Assembly: GCF_024124545.1 (NCBI RefSeq)
Contig: NZ_JAMXSF010000006.1
Coordinates: 186,001-250,000, forward strand
Direction of reading: 5' to 3'
Length of the DNA: 64,000 nucleotides
DNA from: Pseudoalteromonas sp. XMcav2-N
GTDB taxonomy: Bacteria > Pseudomonadota > Gammaproteobacteria > Enterobacterales > Alteromonadaceae
Position numbers and translations under genes: made by a program
The notes under the pieces: generated by a model
Told to the model about the DNA's origin: nothing
What the model saw: only the letters and a program-made list of their open reading frames with translations
The model's database searches: none
Part shown: piece by piece, positions 1-10,092 of the stretch
Layout of the letters: each line of letters starts with the position of its first letter
Position numbering within the stretch: position 1 is the first letter of the stretch

Positions 1-1389
1 GGGGTATTGCAGTGCCTGATAGTAAGCGGTTTGCTGCTCAGTGGTAATATCACTGAGGGTCATCAGGTATTTAACGTTCTCAATTAGTCCCTGTACACGT
101 GGGGTGGGGCGCTTGTTGAGCTTTTCTACATTCTTCCCGGCACTGGATGGCAGGGACAGAGGAATAAAAGCATCCTCATGATGACTGGGCATGAGCTGCA
201 CTTTAAAAATCCGCCAGCTGTCTTTTTGGCTACCAAAGCCCATAAACAAATCACGCAACTCCGCAGACTTTTTTAGCTCCCAGTCAAAGGCTGAGTAAAA
301 GTAGATCTTACCGTTCTTTCCATGCGTGAAGGTGTAGCAAAAAGCTTCTTTTACGGGTTCCGGGCGCTGCAGTAACATATCCAGACGTTGCTGATTAAAC
401 ACGCTATAAAGGGAAGATGTCTTGCGTTCATCTTCAAAATAGTAGTTGATATGTGCATTGTTTTCATTTGTCAGGACCAGACTCGGGTAGAGCATGGTAT
501 TGGCCTGGCTGAAGAATACGAACAGGGAATTGACGCGCGGAAGGTAGTATTGTTCATACCCCTTGCACACGACGGCATCCATTGTATTATCCAGATTGAT
601 TTTATAGCGTCGTTTATTGCCATGAATAAAGCTTTGCAGGAAGTCATCAAAGCCGCTGTTGTTCTCCACAAACGTACGCTTGAGGCGAACATGATTATAC
701 TCACTGGATACCGGTTCAACGGCGACGACCTCGTATTGGATCCCGCTTTTCAGGCCCAACTCAAAATCTTGCTCCAGCCCCACCAGTCTTAGTGACACCA
801 GATCGCCTTTATGCAGGTGATAGTTTGGTGCCAATTTGATTTTGGCGCCGCTGAGAGAGATGTCCGATGTACTGGCATTGGCCAGCCGTTGGTTACCAAA
901 CTCGACGGTGATTTTGATTGAGTAGTTCATCCGCTCTTCGATACGGCTTTCATAAGAAGCAAAGCGAATATATTGGGTTGCCTGAGAGACGTCCAGCCCG
1001 GTGACATCTTCATCCTGCTGTTGGGCAGCCTGCTTCTGCATCACCTTAAAATTATTGTCGGTGTTCATGACCGCTTCGTATACGGCTAAGGTGTAGCCGC
1101 CATATCGGGCGACCTCCTGTTCGAACACCCGAATAGCAACATCGTCCATAAAATGTTGCTTGCCTTCGTACTCGTAGGGTTTTACTTGACCGGAAACCTG
1201 ACCGCGCAGATCAATAAAGCGGGCAACGGGTTGTGACAGCCGGGTCATTTCCATTTTCAGCAAGAACTGATCAGGCTTACTGAGTTGCGCCGTTTTTTGC
1301 TTGAAGATAAAGTCAAAATTAGGATCGCCGAGATCAATCTTTAATTCATCTATTAAGTCTTGGTATTGTTGTAATTTATCTTCAGCCAT
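1..1389 (-). CDS. PilZ domain protein, C-terminus beyond window edge
   Basis: An open frame runs leftward from the ATG at 1389 off the window edge, giving 463 visible codons without a stop. Around residues 148-152 there is RIEER followed about 25 residues later by DISLSG; together these match the RxxxR and (D/N)xSxxG signature by which PilZ domains bind cyclic di-GMP. A second basic stretch (KRRYKINLDN, near residue 257) may begin another PilZ-like domain. No signal peptide is visible, so it is probably cytoplasmic. It is divergent from radA. The full length is unknown, and its output (motility, polysaccharide or other) cannot be told from the sequence. Confidence 0.8.
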   Translation of the reverse strand, partial: MAEDKLQQYQDLIDELKIDLGDPNFDFIFKQKTAQLSKPDQFLLKMEMTRLSQPVARFIDLRGQVSGQVKPYEYEGKQHFMDDVAIRVFEQEVARYGGYTLAVYEAVMNTDNNFKVMQKQAAQQQDEDVTGLDVSQATQYIRFASYESRIEERMNYSIKITVEFGNQRLANASTSDISLSGAKIKLAPNYHLHKGDLVSLRLVGLEQDFELGLKSGIQYEVVAVEPVSSEYNHVRLKRTFVENNSGFDDFLQSFIHGNKRRYKINLDNTMDAVVCKGYEQYYLPRVNSLFVFFSQANTMLYPSLVLTNENNAHINYYFEDERKTSSLYSVFNQQRLDMLLQRPEPVKEAFCYTFTHGKNGKIYFYSAFDWELKKSAELRDLFMGFGSQKDSWRIFKVQLMPSHHEDAFIPLSLPSSAGKNVEKLNKRPTPRVQGLIENVKYLMTLSDITTEQQTAYYQALQYP

Positions 1390-1525
1390 AGGTACACATT
1401 TTAAATCAGCAGATCTTACCCGGTTATTGTTTTAGCCTTTGCCAAATTTATGTCAGTATTAACGCTTACTGTTGAACTAAGCTTAATTGAGTTTTAATTT
1501 AAGCAATAACTATGCCTTGATTTTT

Positions 1526-2896
1526 ATGGGAAAAAAGAAAACCGCATTTGTCTGTAGTGATTGTGGAGCGGAATTTGCTCGATGGCAAGGGCAATGTTCT
1601 GAATGTAAAGCCTGGAATACAATTACTGAGTTCAGAGTCCCTTCTGTGAAAGCTGCCCCACGAGCCGGTACTATGGCCGGCTATGCCGGTGTCGTTGAAG
1701 CTAAGGTTCAGACTCTGGACGAAGTTAATCTCGAATCTCTGCCTAGATTTACCACTGGATTCAAAGAGTTCGATCGCGTATTGGGCGGCGGTGTCGTGCC
1801 TGGCAGCGCCATTTTGATTGGTGGTGAACCAGGTGCCGGTAAGAGTACTTTGCTGTTGCAGACCATGTGTTTGCTTGCCGAGACCATGTCGACCTTATAT
1901 GTAACGGGCGAAGAATCTCTGCAACAAGTTGCCATGCGTGCAAAGCGACTGGGCCTGCCAACCAATAAATTACGTACACTCGCTGAAACAAATGTTGAGA
2001 GTATCTGCCAACTGGCGTTGCGCGAAAAGCCGGCCATTATGGTCATTGACTCGATTCAGGTCATGCACATGAGCGACGTACAGTCTGCGCCTGGCAGCGT
2101 TTCTCAGGTACGAGAGAGTGCAGCCTATCTGACTCGCTTTGCCAAGCAAAATCAGGTTGCCATTATTATGGTAGGCCATGTGACCAAAGACGGGTCACTG
2201 GCCGGACCTAAAGTATTGGAACACTGTATAGACTGCTCCATTTTGCTTGAAGGCAGTAGTGACAGTCGTTTCAGAACCCTGCGTGGCAACAAGAACCGAT
2301 TCGGTGCCGTGAATGAACTCGGGGTCTTTGCGATGACAGGGCAGGGCCTAAAAGAAGTCAGTAACCCTTCTGCTATTTTCCTCAATCGCGGAGAAGAACA
2401 AACACCTGGCTCTCTGGTGATGGTGATCTGGGAAGGCACCCGGCCATTGCTGGTGGAAGTGCAGGCTCTGGTGGATTACTCTCAACTGGCCAATCCGCGG
2501 CGTGTGACGGTCGGTCTGGAGCAAAACCGATTGGCTATGCTACTGGCGGTGTTGCATCGTCATGGTGGTCTGCAGGTAGCAGATCAGGATGTGTTTGTGA
2601 ACGTGGTGGGCGGGGTTAAGGTGTCTGAAACCAGTGCCGACCTTGCGCTAATCGCCGCGCTGGTGTCCAGCTTTAAGAATCATGCGCTGGAGCGCCAGAT
2701 GGTGGTATTCGGTGAAGTCGGTTTAGGTGGGGAGATCCGTCCGGTACCCAGTGGTCAGGAAAGACTACGCGAAGCCGCGAAACATGGCTTCAAACGTGCT
2801 ATTGTACCCATCGCAAATAAACCAAAGGATGCCATTGAGGGTATGGAGGTCGTTGCCGTTGCCAGCCTCAGTGATGCACTTGAAGCCTTGTTTTAA
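1526..2896 (+). CDS. radA: DNA repair protein RadA
   Basis: RadA is a RecA-like ATPase (helicase in recent work) that processes recombination intermediates. The 456-residue product carries an N-terminal zinc finger (C10, C13, C24, C27), Walker A GEPGAGKST at 100-108, Walker B IMVIDSIQ near 171-178, the RadA-specific KNRFG at 256-260, and a C-terminal Lon-like domain. I chose the ATG at 1526 because the protein then begins MGKKKTAFVC as in other RadA proteins. A TTG start at 1487 would add 13 unrelated residues. No good Shine-Dalgarno sequence precedes 1526. The gene is followed after 15 bases by an unknown envelope gene that may share its transcript. Confidence 0.96.
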   Translation: MGKKKTAFVCSDCGAEFARWQGQCSECKAWNTITEFRVPSVKAAPRAGTMAGYAGVVEAKVQTLDEVNLESLPRFTTGFKEFDRVLGGGVVPGSAILIGGEPGAGKSTLLLQTMCLLAETMSTLYVTGEESLQQVAMRAKRLGLPTNKLRTLAETNVESICQLALREKPAIMVIDSIQVMHMSDVQSAPGSVSQVRESAAYLTRFAKQNQVAIIMVGHVTKDGSLAGPKVLEHCIDCSILLEGSSDSRFRTLRGNKNRFGAVNELGVFAMTGQGLKEVSNPSAIFLNRGEEQTPGSLVMVIWEGTRPLLVEVQALVDYSQLANPRRVTVGLEQNRLAMLLAVLHRHGGLQVADQDVFVNVVGGVKVSETSADLALIAALVSSFKNHALERQMVVFGEVGLGGEIRPVPSGQERLREAAKHGFKRAIVPIANKPKDAIEGMEVVAVASLSDALEALF

Positions 2897-2911
2897 AGGA
2901 AACTCAAAAAA

Positions 2912-3829
2912 ATGAAAAAATCTACGATCATGCTGGCACTCGGTGGTGTAATGTCAGCTGCTGTTGTTGGTGCACATCTCTATGCCAATCAGCAGGCTGA
3001 ACTTGTTATTGAGCAGCAGATCAGCCAGTTTGCAGAGCAGTCAGACATGCTAATCGAGTATCAGGGGTCTTCGTACAACCTGTTTACTGATACTGTCAAA
3101 GTGCAGTCCCTGGTGGTCAAAGATGCGATAGATCAGCAAGCGCTGCTGAACATAGGTGAGTTCAGTTTGCAGGGCTATGAAGCAGACACAGTGAGTGACT
3201 TTACCGAAGTGAAGTTGACTAATGTGACCTTAAGCCCGGCGATTGCGGCTGAACTTGAACAGCAATCCACAGCTTTGGCAGGGACTCACTTCGCACTCAC
3301 TTCATCCATGCGTTACGATGAGCAAACTGGCAATAGTCAGTTTAAATCGGCGGTTGAGGCTGAGGGTGTTGTTGGTCTTGAATTTAACTTTGACCTTGGC
3401 AACAGTGCTGAGTTGATGAGTACATCGCTTGAGATGCAGCAACAGGGGTCAGAGATGACCCTGGAGCAGGAATTGCAAATGCAAAGCAAGCTACTTTCTG
3501 CAATACAATCCCTGGAGCCACAGAAGCTGACCTTTGCCGTTGACGGGCAGCCAAAGCTGGAACTATTAGTTACAGAACTACTCACCAGCAAAGGACTGAC
3601 GAAAGATCAATTTCAGCAAATGCTGACAATGCAACTTGCTCAGGTGCCGGTTTCTGAAGCCGTCAAACAAGGGATCACTGGCTTTGCCACTGGGCTAAAT
3701 GCCTTGAAGGTAGAGGTGTCAGTGGATGAAGCCATGAACTTTAACGCTTTTTCTCAGCAAGTTCAGATGCTTGCAGCAGATCCTGAGGGCCTCGAAAAAT
3801 TCTTAAACCTGAAAGTAAGTGGCTCCTAG
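2912..3829 (+). CDS. Hypothetical membrane-anchored envelope protein
   Basis: I do not recognise this 305-residue protein. It starts with a short charged stretch (MKKSTIM) and a hydrophobic segment (about residues 7-25), which is either a signal peptide or an N-terminal anchor. The rest is hydrophilic, rich in Gln, Glu, Leu and Ser, and looks beta-rich and periplasmic. The style is loosely reminiscent of DUF945 or AsmA-type repeats, but no diagnostic motif supports naming a family. It lies 15 bases after radA and is closed by a strong hairpin terminator, so it may be read from the radA promoter. Confidence 0.75.
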   Translation: MKKSTIMLALGGVMSAAVVGAHLYANQQAELVIEQQISQFAEQSDMLIEYQGSSYNLFTDTVKVQSLVVKDAIDQQALLNIGEFSLQGYEADTVSDFTEVKLTNVTLSPAIAAELEQQSTALAGTHFALTSSMRYDEQTGNSQFKSAVEAEGVVGLEFNFDLGNSAELMSTSLEMQQQGSEMTLEQELQMQSKLLSAIQSLEPQKLTFAVDGQPKLELLVTELLTSKGLTKDQFQQMLTMQLAQVPVSEAVKQGITGFATGLNALKVEVSVDEAMNFNAFSQQVQMLAADPEGLEKFLNLKVSGS

Positions 3830-3846
3830 TCTGACTTTCAGTCAAT

Positions 3847-3874
3847 AAAAAAGCCACCTGACGGTGGCTTTTTT
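3847..3874. terminator. Bidirectional hairpin terminator
   Basis: A perfect stem, AAAAAAGCCACC paired with GGTGGCTTTTTT around a TGAC loop, carries U-tracts in both directions. It sits between the convergent radA-side gene and the M23 peptidase gene. Confidence 0.92.
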
Positions 3875-3890
3875 ATTTAGCTGTTTGGTA

Positions 3891-5228
3891 TTAGTCATTC
3901 AGTGCCAGCATCAGTTCGCGATTACGCTCCAGCTTTGCCAGCATTTGCTGCGCCAGAGGCTTAAACGTTGCCAGTTCAGCAGCTGGTAAAGGCTGTGACT
4001 TCGGCAGTTTAACCGTACGTGGATTGCGATGTACGCCATTTACCAGGAATTCATAGTGAAGATGAGCACCAGTCACCCGGCCGGTGGCACCGACAGTACC
4101 AATTTTCTGGCCCTGTTTAACCTTCTGACCCTGCTTAACGTGACGTTTATGCAAGTGCAGGTATTTGGTCACATACTGGCTGCCATGCTGAATAAACACA
4201 TAATTACCATTCAGGCGGTTGTAACCCGATTTAATGACTTTACCATTACCAGCCGACACTACTGGGGTGCCTGTTCTGGCTGCATAATCAATTCCGCGGT
4301 GTGCCGACACACGACCGGTTACCGGATGCAAGCGGCGAGGGTTGAAATTAGAACTAATATACTTGAAATCAACCGGGGCACGCAGGAAGGCTTTCTTCAT
4401 GCTGCGCCCTTCAGGGGTATAAAAGTCACCGTCAGAGTGACGAACTGCTGTATATCGCTCTCCCTGATTGATGAATTCAGCAGCGATAATTTTACCCGTG
4501 CCAATTTCTTCACCGTCAACAAAGTGTGACTCGTATATCAATGTAAAACGGTCGCCCTTGCGGATGTCGTTGGCGAAGTCGACATCCCAGCCGAAAATAT
4601 GAGCAAAGTTCATGATCTGGCGTTCTGATAAGCCAGCGGTAATACCGGCTGTCCAGAAACTGGACTTGATCTCACCACCTGCTGATTTTTCAACCGTTTC
4701 AATTTCTTTGCTTTCGATCCGTGTGGCGTAGTTGCCTTCCTCATTACGACTGACAAGTAGCGTATCTGTTTTCGAGAGCACGTATTTCAGCAGTAATAGT
4801 TCACCCTGTTCATTACTGGCAAAGCTCAGCACTTCACCTGGGTGGATCTTGGTGAGTTTACGGGTTTCAGCGTTGGTATTGACGAGGTTATGAAGCGTTT
4901 GTGCTGAAAAGCCGGCGCGTTTGAAAATCACCGCCAAACTATCGCCGTTGCGGACCTGGTGGTCTTTGAAGTCGTACTGGATAGCTTCCGGGACAATCGG
5001 CTCTGCTGTGTCTACAGGCGCTTCGCTGAGCTCAGTGAGTTCAGGTTGTTGCTCACCGACGTTGAGTGGCAGTTCGTATCTTTTGCCAACTTCGAGCGCG
5101 CTTTTGTCGTGATCACGGGAGGCTGTTGCCTTCTCAGATGGGATGAGTGCAATAGCGACCATTGCTGACAGCAAGCCCAGGATCAGCAACTTGTGTTTTT
5201 TTGGGAGTTTGTGCACTGCATGTACCAT
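3891..5228 (-). CDS. mepM: M23 family cell-wall endopeptidase, MepM-like
   Basis: This 445-residue protein probably cleaves peptidoglycan cross-links in the periplasm so that new strands can be inserted. It has a basic N-terminus, one membrane segment (about 13-30), an OapA/LysM-like region (about 88-135, containing QVRNGDSLAVIFKRAGFS), and a C-terminal M23 LytM domain. The zinc and catalytic residues are present: H310xxxD314, the YLHLH histidines (H358, H360), and the HLH motif at 389-391. Length and architecture match MepM/YebA of E. coli. The gene is divergent from tyrS, and its start at 5228 is followed by a typical inner-membrane anchor. Confidence 0.9.
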   Translation of the reverse strand: MVHAVHKLPKKHKLLILGLLSAMVAIALIPSEKATASRDHDKSALEVGKRYELPLNVGEQQPELTELSEAPVDTAEPIVPEAIQYDFKDHQVRNGDSLAVIFKRAGFSAQTLHNLVNTNAETRKLTKIHPGEVLSFASNEQGELLLLKYVLSKTDTLLVSRNEEGNYATRIESKEIETVEKSAGGEIKSSFWTAGITAGLSERQIMNFAHIFGWDVDFANDIRKGDRFTLIYESHFVDGEEIGTGKIIAAEFINQGERYTAVRHSDGDFYTPEGRSMKKAFLRAPVDFKYISSNFNPRRLHPVTGRVSAHRGIDYAARTGTPVVSAGNGKVIKSGYNRLNGNYVFIQHGSQYVTKYLHLHKRHVKQGQKVKQGQKIGTVGATGRVTGAHLHYEFLVNGVHRNPRTVKLPKSQPLPAAELATFKPLAQQMLAKLERNRELMLALND

Positions 5229-5381
5229 AACGTGCCTTTTCCGCTGTCAAGAATTATTGCAAATAATAGTGCAGCATATACGTAATAATGCGCAAATACC
5301 AGTCTTTTATACATTTAAACTGCCCCGAATATAAGCTAAAATCGGGCGATTAACTGATTAAATTGTTGGAGTGAGGTTGGC

Positions 5382-6590
5382 GTGACAACTGTGGACATAG
5401 AAACGGCACTAGCAGAGATAAAGCGTGGTGCTGAAGAGATTCTGATTGAAGAAGATTTAAAAGAAAGACTGAAGTCTGGTAAAAAGTTGCGGATCAAAGC
5501 CGGTTTTGATCCAACAGCGCCAGATCTGCACCTGGGCCATACTGTCCTTATCAACAAGCTAAAAACTTTCCAAGACTTAGGCCATGAGGTCATTTTCCTG
5601 ATCGGTGATTTCACAGGCATGATTGGCGATCCGACTGGCAAAAATGTCACGCGTAAGCCACTTACACGTGACGATGTTCTGGCCAATGCTGAAACCTATA
5701 AAGAGCAAGTATTTAAGATTCTGGATCCAGCTAAAACCACTGTGGCGTTCAATTCCGAGTGGATGGAGAAATTAGGCAGTGCGGGCATGATCAAGCTTGC
5801 AGCACGTCAAACAGTTGCCCGTATGCTGGAACGTGATGATTTCAAAAAGCGTTACGCTGGCGGTCAGTCAATCGCCATCCATGAGTTTCTTTACCCTCTG
5901 GTTCAGGGGTGGGACTCGGTAGCGCTTGAAGCGGATGTTGAGTTGGGTGGTACCGATCAACGCTTTAACCTGCTGATGGGCAGGGAGTTACAAAAAGAAG
6001 AAGGTCAGAAGCCGCAGACTGTGCTGATGATGCCGCTGCTTGAAGGTACCGATGGTGTGCAGAAGATGTCTAAGTCTTTGGGTAACTACATTGGTATCAC
6101 AGATGCACCAAACGATATGTTTGGTAAAGTGATGTCGATTTCTGATGAGCTGATGTGGCGCTACTATGAGTTGCTCAGTGCTAAATCTCTGGAAGAGATA
6201 GCAGGCCTGAAAGAAGAAGTAGCTGGTGGTCGCAACCCACGAGACATTAAAATCGAGTTTGCCAAAGAAATGATTGCACGTTTCCATAGTGAAGCGGATG
6301 CCGAGGCGGCGCACCAGGACTTTATCAAGCGCTTCCAGAAAAATGCACTGCCAGATGATATTCCTGAAGTGACCATTACCATCGCGGAATCAGCGACTTT
6401 CATTACCAATGTACTGAAAGAAGCAGGCCTGGTAGCCAGTACCTCAGAAGCAATGCGCATGATCAAACAAGGCGCGGTTAAACTTAATGGTGAAGAGAAA
6501 GTCACCGACTCTAAACTGAGTGTGGAAAAAGGCTCCACGGCGATTTATCAGGTTGGTAAACGCAAATTCGCTAAAATCAGCGTTGAATAA
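5382..6590 (+). CDS. tyrS: Tyrosine--tRNA ligase
   Basis: This class I aminoacyl-tRNA synthetase charges tRNA-Tyr. The 402-residue product has the HLGH signature at 50-53, KMSKS at 228-232, and a C-terminal S4 RNA-binding domain (about 337-400). The GTG start at 5382 is preceded by a GGAGTGAGG Shine-Dalgarno region. The length and the S4 arrangement fit the shorter TyrZ-like bacterial type. It is monocistronic, ended by a hairpin before the convergent CbiB-like gene. Confidence 0.97.
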   Translation: MTTVDIETALAEIKRGAEEILIEEDLKERLKSGKKLRIKAGFDPTAPDLHLGHTVLINKLKTFQDLGHEVIFLIGDFTGMIGDPTGKNVTRKPLTRDDVLANAETYKEQVFKILDPAKTTVAFNSEWMEKLGSAGMIKLAARQTVARMLERDDFKKRYAGGQSIAIHEFLYPLVQGWDSVALEADVELGGTDQRFNLLMGRELQKEEGQKPQTVLMMPLLEGTDGVQKMSKSLGNYIGITDAPNDMFGKVMSISDELMWRYYELLSAKSLEEIAGLKEEVAGGRNPRDIKIEFAKEMIARFHSEADAEAAHQDFIKRFQKNALPDDIPEVTITIAESATFITNVLKEAGLVASTSEAMRMIKQGAVKLNGEEKVTDSKLSVEKGSTAIYQVGKRKFAKISVE

Positions 6591-6622
6591 TTCGACGAGC
6601 TGATCAAGCGAATACGAACATG

Positions 6623-6653
6623 AAAAAGGCGAACCATCTGGTCGCCTTTTTTT
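6623..6653 (+). terminator. tyrS terminator
   Basis: A GGCG(A)ACC stem pairs with GGTCGCC around an ATCT loop, preceded by A5 and followed by T7. It overlaps the stop codon of the convergent gene at 6652. Confidence 0.85.
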
Positions 6654-7602
6654 AATGAGTCAGAATATTAACGGTTAGCCAGCATAAACACAGGGCGCAA
6701 AGGAAAAACCAGCGCATGGTCGCCAGTAACTTCAGCATCAGTGCAATGGTCTCGGGTTCAGGTGGGGTATCGCTGCCAATGCGCATATTGTCAAAGCGCT
6801 GTTGCTGATAAAAGCGTGGCCCCGCCAGTTGTGTGTTCAGACTCGCCGAGAATAACGTCAAAATCCAGCCCGAGTTACCGGGTCGGTAAAACTGGCCATA
6901 ATGCCTGAGGTAATGGAGTGTTTTACTGAGATTTTGTGTCAGCGCCATCATTAGGACTAACGCCCTCACGGGTAACCATTCTAAGACCGTCAGACACATT
7001 TGCAGAGGCTTCATAAACGACGCATCTGGTCGCATCTTGCTGCGCCAGGCCTGATCACACAGTAGCATCAGTTTATAGCTCAGGGCCAGCAAAGGTCCAC
7101 CAATGAGATAGAAGATAATCACCACATAAAAGTGTCTGATCCCCCGCAGTGCCAGACTATCCAGGCAAGCCTTGCAAATACCCATGGCAGAGAGCTGCTC
7201 GACATCCCGTTTGACCATGGCACTCAGCAACTGACGCGCGGCGGCCTTTTGTTGTTGTTTTACTAAGATGGCAATACGCTTTGCACGGCGTTCATGTTGG
7301 ATATCAAGACAAAGAAACAGTACCAGGCCACCAAGCCACTGGGGGTAGAAAGACAAATAGCCGAGTGTGGCGAGTAATATCAACATGGTCAGGACTGGCA
7401 GTACGAATGCGAGACTACCGGATAGCAATTGATAACCCGCAGAGGCTTTTGGTCGGCAGACTTTCTGTGCGAGATTCGCAAACAACAAGGTCATAAGCAC
7501 ATTGGGGTGATACAGGCTGGAGGTTCTGAATCCTATTGCGCTGAGTGTAGCCAGTAGAAATATCAGCAAGCCCGTATGGGCTTGCAATTGTTCAATTAAC
7601 AC
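6652..7602 (-). CDS. CobD/CbiB-like cobalamin biosynthesis family membrane protein
   Basis: The 316-residue protein has several hydrophobic segments (about 10-35, 60-100, 160-185, 290-313). It also has the spacing and motifs of the CobD/CbiB family of adenosylcobinamide-phosphate synthases (for example MRPDASFMKPL and RPGNSGWILTLFSASL, resembling the family's PEAGNPMAA-type regions). The true enzyme attaches the aminopropanol linker to adenosylcobyric acid. No other cobalamin gene is near, so its actual reaction is uncertain. It starts one base after the mtnN stop codon, so the two genes are almost certainly co-transcribed and perhaps translationally coupled. Confidence 0.72.
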   Translation of the reverse strand: MLIEQLQAHTGLLIFLLATLSAIGFRTSSLYHPNVLMTLLFANLAQKVCRPKASAGYQLLSGSLAFVLPVLTMLILLATLGYLSFYPQWLGGLVLFLCLDIQHERRAKRIAILVKQQQKAAARQLLSAMVKRDVEQLSAMGICKACLDSLALRGIRHFYVVIIFYLIGGPLLALSYKLMLLCDQAWRSKMRPDASFMKPLQMCLTVLEWLPVRALVLMMALTQNLSKTLHYLRHYGQFYRPGNSGWILTLFSASLNTQLAGPRFYQQQRFDNMRIGSDTPPEPETIALMLKLLATMRWFFLCALCLCWLTVNILTH

Positions 7603-7603
7603 C

Positions 7604-8311
7604 TTAGAGCGAAACCTGATCCAGCTTAGCCAGCAGGGCTGTTACCAGCTTTGACGAGTTCACTGAGGCAATTTCTAAGTAAGCTTCGAACGATTGTGGC
7701 GACTCTTTGCCCGCGATATCAGACAATGAACGGATCACAACAAAAGGGGTGTTTAACACATGGCAAGCTTGCGCGATTGCTGCGCCTTCCATTTCAACGG
7801 CAAGCATTTCAGGGAAATCCTGACGCGTCTTATCGATACGTACGGGATCGCACATGAAGGAATCACCAGTACAGATAAGACCAACTTTCGTCTGAATATC
7901 TGCCAATTCGCCAACACTTTGCTGAGCTGCATCAACCAGAGCCGAATGCGCGCTGTAACCTGCCGGCATTTGAGGAACCTGACCCAGTTCATAGCCAAAT
8001 GCGGTAACGTCTACATCGTGGTGTTTTACTTCTGAAGAGATCACCACATCACCAACATTAAGTTCAGGATCGAAACCGCCGGCAGAGCCTGTGTTGATCA
8101 CACAATCCGGCGTATAGTTGTCGATAAGCAAAGTGGTAGCAACGGTCGCAGCGACTTTACCGATACCAGACTGAACCAGCGTGACTTCATGACCACCCAG
8201 TTCACCATGGTAAAAGGTAAACCCGCCCTTGGTTGCGGTTTGCGTGTTTTTCATTGCGCCACGCAGGATAGTGACTTCCTGTTCCATGGCGCCAATAATG
8301 CCTACTTTCAT
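7604..8311 (-). CDS. mtnN: 5'-methylthioadenosine/S-adenosylhomocysteine nucleosidase
   Basis: MtnN (Pfs) hydrolyses methylthioadenosine, S-adenosylhomocysteine and 5'-deoxyadenosine to adenine plus the thio-sugar. It recycles SAM by-products and feeds autoinducer-2 synthesis. The 235-residue sequence keeps the catalytic Glu12, the nucleoside-binding VEMEGAA (E173/E175) and the catalytic Asp198 in RSLSDIAG. Its length is nearly that of the E. coli enzyme (232). It is the first gene of a two-gene unit with the CbiB-like gene. Confidence 0.97.
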   Translation of the reverse strand: MKVGIIGAMEQEVTILRGAMKNTQTATKGGFTFYHGELGGHEVTLVQSGIGKVAATVATTLLIDNYTPDCVINTGSAGGFDPELNVGDVVISSEVKHHDVDVTAFGYELGQVPQMPAGYSAHSALVDAAQQSVGELADIQTKVGLICTGDSFMCDPVRIDKTRQDFPEMLAVEMEGAAIAQACHVLNTPFVVIRSLSDIAGKESPQSFEAYLEIASVNSSKLVTALLAKLDQVSL

Positions 8312-8437
8312 AGTCTTCTCTTATTTTTTAACAGTGCTGCTCATTATATATCATAAATGGGTGCTGAGAATATGGAGTTAGGCGGGGAAAAGGTTTTGCT
8401 GTCAGTCCAGATGATGGGTGACAGCAAATGGGCTTGG

Positions 8438-9028
8438 CTATATCTCGGCTAACTGAGTGGCAGCGGCTTTGGCCTGAGAGGGTGAGAGTACCGCAGGCTT
8501 GTAATTACGATTACGCGGCTTGCTTTGTGGTTCTGGCTTTTTACCCAGTTTGAACAGGATTGCAGCACGCACTTCTGCACTTTTATAACCACTTTTGACC
8601 TTCATACGAATGTGTGGAATTCCGGCAGATTCCAGAGCCCCGCTAACAAACCAGTCTTTCTGCGCTTTGTGGCCGTTTTTGTTGGCGTTATTAACCAGAT
8701 CAACTGCGGCAACAATATTCAGGGTTTCTTTATCAACCAATACATAATCAAGCTGTTTGTTTTGCGCTTTGGTGATGGCTGAGCGACGCGCCTTTTTAGA
8801 CAAGCCAGGTTTGCACTCGATGATCTCGATCAGCTTGACCCGGCTCACAACTTTAAACTTGTCACCCACTGAACGCTCTAACAGCTGCAGGAACGAAGCC
8901 TCAACCGTAGTAAACACAGAATCTTTTCGATTAAACGGATAGGGGTTACCGCCGGTATCCGTATACTTTGAAATAACAATGGAAGCAATAACGACCAGCG
9001 CCAGAATAGATAGTAATGTTAGTTCCAT
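8438..9028 (-). CDS. DUF2726 domain-containing membrane-anchored protein
   Basis: The 196-residue protein opens with a membrane segment (about 3-19). This is followed by a domain I recognise as DUF2726 (about residues 38-155), which resembles restriction-endonuclease-fold or topoisomerase-associated modules. Visible traits are the FLQLLERSVGDKFKV start and the DYVLVDKETLNIVAAVDL strand pair that could carry acidic metal ligands. The tail (about 160-196) is basic and low in structure. The function is unknown; DNA binding or nuclease activity is only a fold-based suggestion. It lies alone between mtnN and folE2 on the same strand. Confidence 0.8.
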   Translation of the reverse strand: MELTLLSILALVVIASIVISKYTDTGGNPYPFNRKDSVFTTVEASFLQLLERSVGDKFKVVSRVKLIEIIECKPGLSKKARRSAITKAQNKQLDYVLVDKETLNIVAAVDLVNNANKNGHKAQKDWFVSGALESAGIPHIRMKVKSGYKSAEVRAAILFKLGKKPEPQSKPRNRNYKPAVLSPSQAKAAATQLAEI

Positions 9029-9171
9029 AAATCACTCCACGACAACAATTTGACTTGGTGATTATTAAGCAAAGAGTGTGCCTAAAGTGATTTTTGATGA
9101 AGATAATGAGGTGGTGTGCTCGGCGGCTGGTTGTCACCGAGCTTAAATGATGCCAAAAGCATCTCAAAGGA

Positions 9172-10092
9172 TTAGATGCGATAACCGTCCTTCAACCCTT
9201 TTACTGCATAAGCGACCGCATCGTGTGCATGCAGCGACTCATAATGGTTTATTTTTATATAGTAGTCCTGATAATTTTCTTGCTCAAACAAGGCCTTAAG
9301 TTTTCTTGCCGCATCTTCACAGAACATCAGGTTTTGGCCATTAAGACGGGCAAACTCCTGCTCATCTTCACGTTTGACCGCTGCCTGAACTGGCGTTTTC
9401 AATTCATCTTCCACCAGATCCACTAAACCCAGTATGTCAAACTCCTGACAGTGCTCATCCAGTTTTACTTTGATGTTAGTCACTGAGCGTTGTGAGTGTG
9501 GTGTGGCTAAAATTCCCTCGGTTGTACCTAACCAGGCATGTACACTGGCATGGTCGAGAGGCTGACCGGCAAATTTTTGCTCAAAAGCGTTTTGGATTAG
9601 CTGGCGAGCCAGAGCGGCAGAGCAGGGGCAGGTGGATGAATACGTAACATCAACGGCCAACTCCAGGTTAAACTGGCCGTCCTGCAGGGTAGCTGTGATA
9701 ATAACCGGGTAATTTTTCCAACCCTGCTTACCACTCAGTAATGAAGCTCGACGCAAAGGTAATTCGAAATTAAAGGTGACTTTGGCGCTTTGGCTCAGGC
9801 CTTCGTGGCTGGTGATAAAACTGTCCAGCACCGCACGAATAGAGCTCGGAGAGAGTCTCTGCTCACACGACAACTCGTCGAGTGCCAAAAATAGTCGTGA
9901 CATATGAATGCCTTTGGCATCTTTCCTGTCCAGGCTGACAAACGCGTCTGCTTTGGCAGTCACAGGTGTGTCATTCAACCCTTTGCTGGATAACAATAAA
10001 GGCAGCTCGATATTTCCCATTCCTACCCAGTCCAGCTTACCTTCTTGTAAGGCGTCAGCAGAATGTGCAATGTCAGGCATTGAAGTTGGCAT
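9172..10092 (-). CDS. folE2: GTP cyclohydrolase FolE2 (type IB)
   Basis: FolE2 converts GTP to 7,8-dihydroneopterin triphosphate, the first step of folate and queuosine-type pathways. It can work with metals other than zinc. The 306-residue sequence contains the family [12 protein letters not shown] segment with the key cysteine and a C-terminal [13 protein letters not shown] motif. I place the start at the ATG at 10092 ([10 protein letters not shown], preceded by AAGAGAG). The GTP at 10110 would have to be used without any purine-rich site upstream. Zinc-repressed copies of folE2 are common in proteobacteria, but no Zur site is evident here. Confidence 0.94.
   Translation of the reverse strand: MPTSMPDIAHSADALQEGKLDWVGMGNIELPLLLSSKGLNDTPVTAKADAFVSLDRKDAKGIHMSRLFLALDELSCEQRLSPSSIRAVLDSFITSHEGLSQSAKVTFNFELPLRRASLLSGKQGWKNYPVIITATLQDGQFNLELAVDVTYSSTCPCSAALARQLIQNAFEQKFAGQPLDHASVHAWLGTTEGILATPHSQRSVTNIKVKLDEHCQEFDILGLVDLVEDELKTPVQAAVKREDEQEFARLNGQNLMFCEDAARKLKALFEQENYQDYYIKINHYESLHAHDAVAYAVKGLKDGYRI

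Noticed and set aside
388..792. Plus-strand ORF of 134 codons
   Set aside because: It is the shadow of the PilZ gene on the minus strand, which carries clear domain motifs.
9121..9145. CTCGG/CCGAG hairpin after folE2
   Set aside because: Short stem with a long loop and no U-tract.
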